A DNA stretch of 64,000 nt, taken from positions 10,610,501 through 10,674,500 of the forward strand of contig OZ005613.1 in assembly GCA_963930655.1 (NCBI GenBank), written 5' to 3'. The notes under the pieces were generated by a model that saw only the letters and a list, made by a program, of their open reading frames with translations, had not been told where the DNA came from and searched no databases. Made by a program: the position numbers and the translations under genes. Shown here one piece after another: positions 1-9,147 of this stretch (within the stretch, counting starts at the first letter, position 1; every line of letters starts with the position of its first letter). Source of the stretch: Myrica gale (lineage: Eukaryota > Streptophyta > Magnoliopsida > Fagales > Myricaceae).

Positions 1-316
1 GAAAATAAGCTAAGGTTCTTCAAATGACATATGTGGTAGGAGTTTTGAAATATAAGAGTTTTGAAAGCATTACTTATAACATTACTTTTCAGGAGTGTTG
101 TCGACAAGCTTTGTGATATTTGGTAAATAAAATCCTTTGTCGCCGACCAAACAAGAAAATAAAACAAACCTAGTTCACAAATCCATCCAATCCATTTGAT
201 AATCAGACAACGCTTAACACCCTAATAAGAAAACAAACTCATTTTTCAATCAATAAGCCCATCTACCAGCGAAAATATTGTTTCATATAATCAATCGAAA
301 GGAACAGAGAGCTAAC
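1..316 (-). other. Intron 1 of the SIP2;1 gene (partial)
   Basis: Sequence between the donor of SIP2;1 exon 1 and the window edge. It is AT-rich, and I see no second SIP exon in it, so it is read as intron 1. Confidence 0.6.
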
Positions 317-601
317 CTGAACTGGGATTCTAGCACCAACGTCAAAGAGGAAGCGGCTGAAATTCCCAGAAATGGCACCAGACAACACGGTGAGAGGATT
401 GTAGGTCCCACCTTTGGTAGTCTTACCCAAGAATGCGAAGAAGAACATGTTGATGATGGAGAGCACGCACTTGATGACCTCACCGCTGGTTTGATGGCCT
501 ACCCCCAAAAACTTGTTAACAAAAATCTTAATCAGAGCCCCTGACCACATCCACATGAAAGAGATTATGAAATCTGAGACCAGCAAACAAACCGCCCCCA
601 T
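317..601 (-). CDS. SIP2-1: Aquaporin SIP2;1-type, exon 1 (partial gene)
   Basis: Small basic intrinsic protein of the major intrinsic protein (aquaporin) superfamily; plant SIP2;1 proteins are reported in the endoplasmic reticulum membrane. The frame starting at 601 reads MGAVCLLVSD and runs 95 codons to a CAG|GTTAGC splice donor (last exon base 317). It has two hydrophobic segments (about residues 4-27 and 43-58), then the first pore loop with NPL at residues 68-70, the SIP2 replacement for the usual NPA box. FMWMWSG near residues 15-21 is also SIP2-like. The remaining exons, including the second NPA half, would lie beyond position 1. The frame stays open upstream to an ATG at 805, giving 68 extra residues unlike any SIP N-terminus, so I prefer the start at 601. 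The exon is intact, but the rest of the gene cannot be judged here. Confidence 0.87.
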
Positions 602-995
602 CTTCAAACAAGATATCTGAGTTTTCTCCGTCTGACTTTTTGTTGGCCACGAGTTATGCTTCTCTCCTTGGCTACGGTGATATCCGGCGACTGAATTTAT
701 CAATTCGCAGGATAGCGTTTCATGTAGGAAGGGGATTGTTAAGAAAACATGGGGTCCATGGCGGAATTTCCTGTGTTCTTGAGTATTGACCAGTTTCCGG
801 TCCAAGGATGTTTTTGGGTAAAGCAGACCTCAAAGGCGTAGACACACATTTGACCCTAGAAATATTCTGCGCGTTGCTTATTGTCTAATAGAGACACCCT
901 ACGGATGTCGGATTCGTGGTTTGTGACTCCACCAGTGTTAAAGTTGGATTTTTCTTATTTGAAAACGGTCGAACATGTTTGTCGGGGCAGGTGAT
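602..995. other. 5' leader and upstream flank of SIP2;1
   Basis: Presumed 5' UTR and promoter side of the minus-strand SIP2;1 gene, up to the target duplication of the hAT element at 996. An open frame continues SIP2;1 upstream to 805. No TATA box or other regulatory motif could be assigned with confidence. Confidence 0.4.
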
Positions 996-1212
996 GTTCA
1001 CCTTAGGGCTGGGCAACCCCCGGCGGTATGCGCTTTAACTGCTACTGCCACTGCCACCGCTACCGCTTGGCGGCCACCGCATATAGCGGTAGCGGTACCA
1101 CCACCGGGAAAATCCCGGTGGTATTAGCGGTGGCGGTGGCCCCGCTTGACACGCGCGGGGCCACCGCCAAACCGCTTCTTAGTGTTTTTTTATTTTTTTT
1201 ACTTTTTGTAAG

Positions 1213-1256
1213 CAAAACGACGTCGTTGCTCATTAATGAGCAACGACGTCGTTTTG
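1213..1256. repeat. 44-bp perfect palindrome with ACGACGTCGT arms
   Basis: A perfect inverted repeat with no spacer, centred between 1234 and 1235. Each arm contains AACGACGTCGTT, itself a palindrome with a CRE-like GACGTC core. It lies in the leader of the hAT element just inside the GC-rich subterminal repeats. It could be a promoter or transposase-binding structure, or form a cruciform. Confidence 0.9.
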
Positions 1257-2205
1257 ATCACTTAGTTTAAAAAAACCCTAAAAGTCTAAAATGAGGACTT
1301 CACTCGGTCACTCCTTGACTCCTTCTTCAGTTCTTCTTCCGTGCGCCCCCAGACCCCCCACGGCCAGACCCTCACCCCCTGTCTCCCCACCCAACGCCCT
1401 ATTGCCCTAAATTTGAAGATCCCCTTCAGCCCCTTCGACGGCAGCAGCTCCCTTCGGCGTCCTTCGACGGCAACAACCCTTCAGCCCCCTTCCCCGGTGC
1501 ATTTCACTCCCCACGACCTCTTCACCGATTTCCTTCTAGGTAATTCATAATTGCATTGTAAATTTGTATTAGTTAACAAATTGAAATGTACAAGGATCTT
1601 TGGAATATACTTGTAATGGATCTTGTTCTAGAAGTCCTTTAAAGTTTAAAGTTTAAACCATTGCATTTAGCTTAGCTTATGTGACCAAGTTTTTTGTTTT
1701 TTTTTTCAGTTTATTGTATATTTAGGTGGGGATTTTTGTGCTGTTAATGAATTGATTGAGTTGTGTGATTGGAAATGTTGTGGAAACGTCAATTGGTGAT
1801 TTGTTTTACCGTGATTGTGGTTCTACAGTGCTAGATCTAGGTTTTTATCTCCAAATGCTTATATGCACTTCAAGTGTTTGATGTTTTGTCTTAATGAAAA
1901 AACTTTTAAATAATTATGAAATGACTTAGTAAAACAACGTATATAATATAACTTGTTTCTTATGAAAATAAAAAAACACATAGCATTAAACATAATATTC
2001 GAATATCTTCATTAGTACCATCCTATATTTGTTTTCTTCATTATATTCGAATAACTTGTTTTCTTCATTATGAAATTATTTCTGAATATTTTCCTTTTGA
2101 AAATTATTAATTTGGCCATTATATAATATTTGATTATATGCTAACTAGGACTATATAACATATCTTCATTAGTACCATCCTATATTGATTCAAACCTCAT
2201 TTTAG

Positions 2206-4349
2206 ATGGAAACTACTCATAGTGGTGGCAGCTTTACGACACCCACCAATACTAGTAACGATGTTGATAGTGCTTGTGCTAGTAGCGGTGGTAATGCCAG
2301 TGGTACTTCACCCATTAGTTTCACGTCATCGTCTGCTGAAGAAATGGGTGCAATGACTACAAATGAGCCATGTGGGCTACCACCCCTACATCCTCAGTCT
2401 AAGAAGAGAAAGAATTCTAAGGAGTCGCCAGTGTGGGAGCACTTCACCAGGATTCCACTAGCACCAGAGGAGAATCCACTATTGGCTCAGGCCAAATGCA
2501 ACTACTGTGGTAAGTTATTTTCATGCCATCACAAAAAAATGGAACTTCGGGGTTGCGGCAACATCATCATGCATGCTTGTTTTATAAGAGGAAGGTTGGT
2601 AATGTTGATGTGGGTCAAATGTTATTAAATCATGATGCTTCTAAAGCCACTGAGAGTGATGTAGGGGTAATGGGTGTGACTCGAAAATTTGATGAGAAGT
2701 GTATTAGGAATTTGATTGCAATGATGATAATTGTTGATGAGTTGTCGTTTACTACTGTTAAAAAAAAGGGTTTAAGAATTTGATCAATTCCCTCTAGGTA
2801 TACTATAATGAGAGATTGTATGCAACTGTATTTGGATGAGAGGGCTAAGTTGAGGAATGAGTTAAAGTCAATGGGTATAGGGTTTGTTTCACAACAGATA
2901 CTTGGACTTCAATTCAGAATTTCAATTACATGTGTGTGACGGGTCATTTCATTGATGCTGGTTGGACTTTGCATAAGAGGGTGTTATCTTTTCGAAAAGT
3001 AGAAGACCATAAGGGTGCCACCATTGCTAAAGAGTTAGAAGATTGTATGTTTGAATGGGGGATTGAGAGGATCCTCACAATTACAGTAGATAATGCCTCT
3101 GCTAATGCTGTTGCCATTGATCAAGTGAAAAGGAGGGCAGTTGCATGGAGATGGGGTTGTATGTGGCCACGATTTTATACATTTGAGATCTTTTGCTCAT
3201 ATTTTGAACTTGGTAGTGACGGAGGGCTTAAAAGAGGTTGATGATTCGATATCAAAAATTCGAAATATGATTAGATATGTGAAGTCCTCACCCTCCCAAT
3301 TGATAGCGTTCAAAAAATGTATTGAGCGTAGAAATATCCAATGTGGTCAGCTTTTGACTCTTGATGTTAGTACTCGTTGGAACTCAACATATTTGATGTT
3401 GTCTGTAGCTGAGAAGTATCAACGAGCTTTTGAGCTCATGTTGGATGATGATGGGGTATTTGTGACGTACTTGAAAGAGGATGGGCATGGGAGGAAGGGT
3501 TTGGGACCTCCCACATTTGATGATTGGGAGCATATTCGTCACTTCATTAAATTTTTAAAATTGTTTTATGATGTGACTTTGAGGATGTCGGGATCGCTTG
3601 TGTCTACTGCTAACGTTTATTTTGAGGAGTTTGTTAAGATTCATAGACATTTGGTGAAGTATAGTTGCAGTGGGGATAGGTCGCTTGAGGAGATGGCTTT
3701 GCGCATGATGACAAAGTATAATAAGTACTGGGGCGATCTTGTTGAAGTGAATAGGTTGTTGTTTGTTGCAACTATGCTTGATCCTCGCTTCAAAGTGATG
3801 ATGTTGGAGTTTTGGTTTAAGAAAGTAATGGGAGAAGAGGAGGGGCGTGGCATAGTGATAGTGGTGCTCATAGCAGTAGTTGCATGGATTTGGCCCATGT
3901 AGGACGTGATGTGGTCATAGAAGGACAAGGGTCAAAGGATGACGACGACGATTGGGATACTTTGATGATATAGGAGATCTCAAACTGCATTGGACTCCAA
4001 ATCTGAGGTCGAGAGGTATTTGATGGAGTCTGTTAAGGCTAAGTCCCCTACATTTGATATCCTCATGTGGTGGAAAGTGAACTCCGTGAAATATCCTACC
4101 CTTGCCCGCATAGCTCGTGACGTGTTGGCGATTCCTATCACGACTGTACCTTCTGAGTCTGTATTTAGTACTGGAGGGCGAGTACTGGATCCATTTCGGA
4201 GTTCCTTAGCACCAAACACTGTCCAAGGTCTTATTTGCGCACAAAATTGGTTTAGGAGTGAGCCTGTTGCAGATGAGGATGACATGACTCCAGATATGAA
4301 TGAAGATCCACAAAGTTACAAGATGGACGCAGGTAATTCTTTTAATTAG
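2206..4349 (+). pseudogene. hAT transposase (zinc-finger BED, RICESLEEPER type), frameshifted
   Basis: Transposase of the hAT element. An acceptor-like TTTTAG directly precedes the ATG at 2206. In order: a Ser/Thr-rich N-terminus; a BED zinc finger at 2430-2590 (WEHFTR, then CNYCGK, then HHHAC in a shifted frame); hAT core segments at 2930-3120 (MCVTGHFIDAGW and a TVDNASAN motif near the second catalytic Asp region); FAHILNLVV at about 3190-3220; DVSTRWNSTYLML at 3364; and the hAT C-terminal dimerisation domain at 3990-4290 (VLAIPITTVPSESVFS). Frames change near 2530, 2765, 2885, 3130 and 3960, several in A-runs, so the protein is not made. A further 3' exon may begin near 4425. Confidence 0.9.
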
Positions 4350-4541
4350 TTACTTGCGATTTTTCATGAATATATGACTTTATATGTTAATTATTTCTGA
4401 CATTGTGTATTTTGGTGTTTGTAGAGTTATCCAATTTGACAGCGGATTTTCTAACTATCATTGATTAGGAGGATGAAAAGTGGAGAAGCCGAGCAAGGAT
4501 GTTGTTCTAACTATCATTGACTTTAGTTTGTTTGTGTACTT

Positions 4542-6152
4542 TGTTAGCCCAAGGTTGTTTTTCAAACAATCTATAAATGATTTTGATGATAACAAAGTTT
4601 CTAGGTTTTGATGGACTTTAGATTTTACTTATTACATCCTTCTCTTAAAATGATTTTCTTCTAGTATCAAGGTTCTCTCTATACAAAAAACTCTCCAATC
4701 TTTTTGATCCTCTTTATTCTCATTAAAGGATCACCTTTTATATTGCAAATGGTTTTGAGAATCTTTGAATTGGAATAGATGTTGTTAAAGAACTTGATTT
4801 TTTGTCTAAGTGTTGAAGGTGTCGACACATAGGACCATGGTGTCGACACATTGCACTAACACCCGAGACTTTGCATTTCAATCCATTCAACTTGATTTTT
4901 TGGCTAAGTGTTGAAGGTGTCGACACATAGGACCATGGTGTCGACACATTGCACTAACACCCGAGACTTTGCATTTCAATCCATTCAACTTGATTTTTTG
5001 GCTAAGTGTTGAAGGTGTCGACACATAGGACCATGGTGTCGACACATTGCACTAACACCCGAGACTTTGCATTTCAATCCATTCAACTTGATTTTTTGGC
5101 TAAGTGTTGAAAGTGTCGACACATTGCACTAACACCCGAAACTTTACATTTCAAACATTTCAAGTTGATTTTTGACTAAGTGTTGGAGGTGTCGACACAT
5201 TGAACTAACACCCGAGACTTCACTTTTCAAACGTTTCAAATTGATTTTTGACTAAGTGTTGGAGGTGTCGACACATTGGAACATGGTGTCGACACATTGA
5301 ACTAGCACCCGAGACTCCATTTCCAGATCTAGTTTAATGTGTCGACACATTGTGTTATTTTGCAGAATTTCTGGAAACGTCGTCATCACTTCAAAACTTT
5401 CTCAAAATGTCTCAATGACCTCCAACGGCTCCAAAGCTTTACCAGAAGACCCTTGGTGCCCTAGACGCTTTAAATTGAAGAAGATGGAGAGAGAAACGTG
5501 TGTGGTTGTGCGACATTTACTCTGACCTAACTTTCTAGAGAGAGAAACGCTTTAAAGAAGAAAGAAGCTCCATCATCCAAGAAAGCTTGTCCTCACCTGC
5601 AATTAACTGTTGCCTTTCTTGTATATCTTGTCTCTTTTCACACCTCAGTACTTTACACTTGCTTATTTGGCTTAAAGAACTATTTCATTAGATTCCCTTT
5701 TGTACCCATCCTTGAAAAATAAGTGAGTGTTTGTGAAAAACACTTGTCCTACTTGTTGGGTAGAAGAAATCATCTAGGTTGTGAGGATTTGTGAGAGTGA
5801 GTTAAAGTGTAAGCTCAGAAACACTTTGTAACGGTTCCTTAGCACCCCGGAAGCTAAGGTGTATTTACTATTTGGAGAATAGTGAAGGAAGCCCAAGGAA
5901 GTCAATAGCCTTGGGGGTGGACGTAGGCAAGTGTTAGCCGAACCACCTAAAAGTTGAGGTGTTATTTCTCTAACCCTATCTCCTTTTACTGTTGTTTTCA
6001 TTTGTTGTGATCGTTTATATATATATATATATTACTTAATCTCTTGCTCTTTAGATAGGGGATCTTTGAACATTCATTTTTATTCTTAAAAGTAGACAAA
6101 CGTTTTTATAAAACCCAATTCACCCCCCTCTTGGGTTGTTAGTGTCCTTTCA
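4542..6152 (+). mobile_element. Solo LTR, copia SIRE/Maximus-like, nested in the hAT element
   Basis: Starts TGTTAGCCCAAGG and ends GTGTCCTTTCA, with a perfect 5-bp target duplication TACTT at 4537-4541 and 6153-6157. The segment ATTCACCCCCCTCTTGGGTT near the 3' end and GATGATAACAAAG near the 5' end are typical of SIRE-type copia LTRs. No internal domain is present, so this is one LTR left by recombination. It is 1611 bp, enlarged by a tandem array at 4791-5335. It lies downstream of the hAT dimerisation domain. Confidence 0.85.
4791..5335 (+). repeat. 98-bp tandem array (minisatellite) within the solo LTR
   Basis: Three nearly identical 98-bp units start at 4791, 4889 and 4987. Three shorter, more diverged units start at 5085 (77 bp), 5162 (76 bp) and 5238. 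Each unit carries one or two copies of the palindrome TGTCGACA. The near-identity of the first three units indicates recent local amplification. Confidence 0.92.
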
Positions 6153-6182
6153 TACTTCATATGTGTTGTTAATTACTTGCAT

Positions 6183-6310
6183 TACGTCGTAATTTAGCCC
6201 CCACCAAAGGCACTAAACCTCAATTTAAAGTTTCTGCTCATGGAGACTCGAACCCATGACCTCCATGAGAGAAGTTCTATCTATAGTTTCAAGTAAAATT
6301 TAATTTCCCT
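6183..6310 (-). repeat. Possible tRNA-derived SINE fragment
   Basis: Read on the minus strand, the segment contains GGGTTCGAGTCTCC, a good match to a pol III B box (GGTTCGANTCC). I could not find a matching A box, an end or a target duplication. It is offered as a weak call inside the distal part of the hAT element. Confidence 0.25.
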
Positions 6311-6953
6311 AAAACATGATTTGAGATAAAAACAGGTTGAGTTTTTTACTCATGACTATAATGATCGAACATAGTATTGAATCTGATGCTTTTTGGGTCA
6401 TTTGAATGACGAGAGACATGCCACATTCTTTTGTCAAACCATCAAATTCACATACTGCTATAGCAGTGACTTTGTTAGAATTCCAGCAAATTTAGAACAA
6501 ATGCACAACTCAAAGATTTCGAACAGTATTTGACGTTACCGACTGCTATTAGGGTGTCACAGCAGTGATTAGGTTTGTTGATAGGTAATAATAAGGTTTG
6601 GACTTTAAAACACAATTGATATAGCCCAAATTTTTTGGCTAAGGCTAAAAGGGCTTAGAAAGATGGCCTTAAATAACACCCAAAAGCCCGAAAACCCCCC
6701 CAAAAGCCCAAAAAATAAGGTCAAATAACCCTAAAGCCCAAGAAAATTGAATTGGGCTAAAAAAGCAAAGGCCCATAGCATGGGCCGTTTAACCGGAACT
6801 GCCCATGCGGTAACCGTCACCGCTACTAGTGGTAACCGCTAGTAGCGGGGGCGGGGGCGGTAGCCAAAAAATGGCCTACCGCCCTAGTGGTGGCGGTGGC
6901 GGTTGGGGACACAACCGCCCCCGCTGGTACCGCTACCCTGCCCTAGTTCACCT

Positions 6954-7470
6954 AATTCCCTCTTCTGTGTTCGGAGCTGCTCGCCTCCCCCGTCTCGGAA
7001 GTTTGCAGTTTCCGGAGTCTGTCCCTCTCCAAGTTCTTTTTAGCTGGTTCTCCCACCGGTGCAAATTCAATAACCAATTTTGTGTAAAGGTAAATTGTTT
7101 ACATTTATACTTATAAAAAAATTGTTTACATTTATGTAAAGGAATGATTGCAATTTAATAAATAAATATAACGTTTTAAAACTAATCACGTTATTTAATA
7201 CGACTTAAGAGACAGAATGATGTTTTAGTCCGGGCCACTGTGAAGAGTTAAAATTTTGGTAGAAAATAATTGATGAGGAGGTGCAGTAGAAGTAACTAAT
7301 TTTAGGTCATTCAATGAGTTTCAACAAAAAAAAAAAAAAGTAAAGGGAACCATAGCGTGCTTGGAGCGATCAATCTCCTTGCCTCCCTTCAAAGATGATG
7401 GCTAAATTTATATAATGTAAATAATGACGAGCAACGCGTCAACGAGTCCAAGACTTTCGTATTTTTTTTT
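6954..7470. other. Intergenic sequence, nothing recognised
   Basis: Unique-looking flank directly downstream of the hAT element; it continues the pre-insertion sequence at 995. AT-rich beyond 7090. No supportable gene or element. Confidence 0.5.
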
Positions 7471-7770
7471 TCTAGATAACTTGAGGAAATGAGGCTAGAT
7501 ATTCAACCTCCAAATCAGACCCGAGGCGCCAAATGTTGTACAAGCTCACTGGCCAAGACCTGACTTATTAGTCACATTTTCACACTACATTTCGTACTCG
7601 ACAAAATATATATATATTTCTAGATAACTTGGGGAAATGAGGCTAGATATTCGACCTCCAAATCAGACCGAAGCGCCAAATGCTGTACAAGCTCACTGGC
7701 CAAGACCTCAGACTTATTAGTCACATTTTCACACTACATTTTCGTACTCAACAAAAATATATATATATTT
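7471..7770 (+). repeat. Two-copy tandem duplication, about 148-bp unit
   Basis: Copies start TCTAGATAACTTG at 7471 and 7619 and each ends in an (AT)n run. They differ by scattered substitutions and small indels, so the duplication is not recent. No coding content. Confidence 0.9.
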
Positions 7771-8390
7771 TTAAAAAAAATACGAAAATAGAGCAATCAT
7801 GTGGACAAGTTGCGCCCCATTTTGTCGTGCAGGAAGATACTGAAGATAGCCTTCAAAGTCAGACGTAAAATTTTTGTGTTTGGAGGAATTAGGCGACCGG
7901 ACTTTATCTTATAGTTTATGTTATTTTGAGGACTTTTACTCGAAACCCTTTGAATGGCTCATGAACTTCCCACCACGATATTCCTAATTAATTACTATTC
8001 TCTCTCCGTCTTCCTTTTGAGAAATGCACAATTAATGGTTCGTAGGTTGTCCTGCGAATTTTCATAATGACAAATATTGGTTATTAAACCAAACACACTA
8101 TGGGACCGGGTCTCCACGCTTCAAACGAACAGCTTGCGAAGAGAATAGAAGGCTTTTCAACATTAATAAGTTTCAAGGACGTTTTCCTAATGACCCCTCC
8201 TTCCCCCGCTTTTAATATTTATTTCAATTTGTTCTCTCCTAGTACTATCCAATAACCAAACAATATTTTAATCTGCTTAAGAAAGAAAGAAAGAAAAAAA
8301 CGTTAGGCTTCCAACTTACTATCAGATTGGCAAGGGCCACACAAGTGGTGACTCAATTGGTCTTGATATTTGCCTGGAATTAAGCTGAGG
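7771..8390. other. AT-rich intergenic sequence, nothing recognised
   Basis: No coding frame, terminal repeat or RNA gene could be supported in this stretch. Confidence 0.5.
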
Positions 8391-8866
8391 GCAGGAGTAG
8401 GCCGGCTCAAACCAAATGGTGGCCTAATGCCCTACAAATTACTAGGTTTTTTATATAAATTTTAATATAAAATCTTTAAAATTATCTGAAAATTATTAAA
8501 TTTAATATAAAATATTTAAAGACGTAATTAATTACTTTTATGGGCCCTCATACATGACATCAGGACCCTCTGACTCGCACTGTTAAGAAATTTATAAGAT
8601 ATTTTTTCACCTTAAACAAATTTAGAAATCTATAAAAGGATTAGGTGTGCCTAAGAAAATAGGCAAAAAGACCGTTCATCTAGGATAAAAAATATGAAAA
8701 ATATTGCACCTTGACATTCCTTTTATTATTATTATTTCAGTTCTTTTTATTTCTTGGATCATATATAACATATTAAAAAAATTGATCTTTATGGGGCCTT
8801 GCTAAGGGTGAGGCCTTAGGCAACTGTCTAACTTGTCTTACCCTTGAGCCGGCAATTGCCAGGAGT
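8391..8866. repeat. MITE-like unit with GGCCGGCTCAA / TTGAGCCGGC ends
   Basis: GGCCGGCTCAA near 8400 is mirrored by TTGAGCCGGC near 8845, bounding an AT-rich body. The block GGCCTTAGGCAACTGTC beside the right end resembles common plant MITE sequence. A target duplication is not clear, so the superfamily is unassigned. Confidence 0.4.
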
Positions 8867-9147
8867 TCCTTGGATCGAAACCCTTTAGACCAAGATTCAT
8901 TACACTTTTGTAGGGTTGTGGTGATGGTTTAAACTCCTAAGTTTAGTAGTTATGACTCAATTTGAACATATCACAACAGGTGGGAAACCACTATGGTCAT
9001 GCCCAAGGAGGAGCTGGTCACACTTGGTCGCCCCCTTTCACCCCTCTACCTAGAAAAAAAAACAAAAAGGTTAATGACCATTTTCATCCTTGGAGTTTCA
9101 CCACTTTTAAAAATTCGTCCCCAGGTTTTAACATTAGTCACCCATAG

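Larger units (their letters stand above)
1004..6945 (+). mobile_element. Complete hAT-superfamily DNA transposon (RICESLEEPER-like), coding-dead
   Basis: The 5' end is TAGGGCTGGGCAAC and the 3' end, read in reverse complement, is TAGGGCAGGGTAGC: hAT-type terminal inverted repeats. A perfect 8-bp target duplication, GTTCACCT, lies at 996-1003 and 6946-6953, the hAT length. Both subterminal regions (1020-1150 and 6790-6940) are packed with GC-rich CCGCTA/GCGGTA repeats, the likely transposase-binding arrays. Inside are a leader, a long intron and a BED-finger hAT transposase with several frameshifts. A solo LTR (4542-6152) sits downstream of the transposase and lengthens the element by about 1.6 kb. 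The bare element would be about 4.3 kb. Confidence 0.93.

Noticed and set aside
1028..1270. 80-codon frame in GC-rich DNA
   Set aside because: It translates the CCGCTA-type subterminal repeats of the hAT element; the low-complexity Cys/His/Tyr pattern is an artefact of the repeats.
4791..5335. Regular repeats resembling a CRISPR array
   Set aside because: Units are contiguous 98-bp tandem copies without unique spacers, in a plant LTR; it is a minisatellite.
8861..8890. GGTTTCGATCC on the minus strand, resembling a tRNA B box
   Set aside because: No A box at the right distance and no cloverleaf; not a tRNA gene and too weak for a SINE call.
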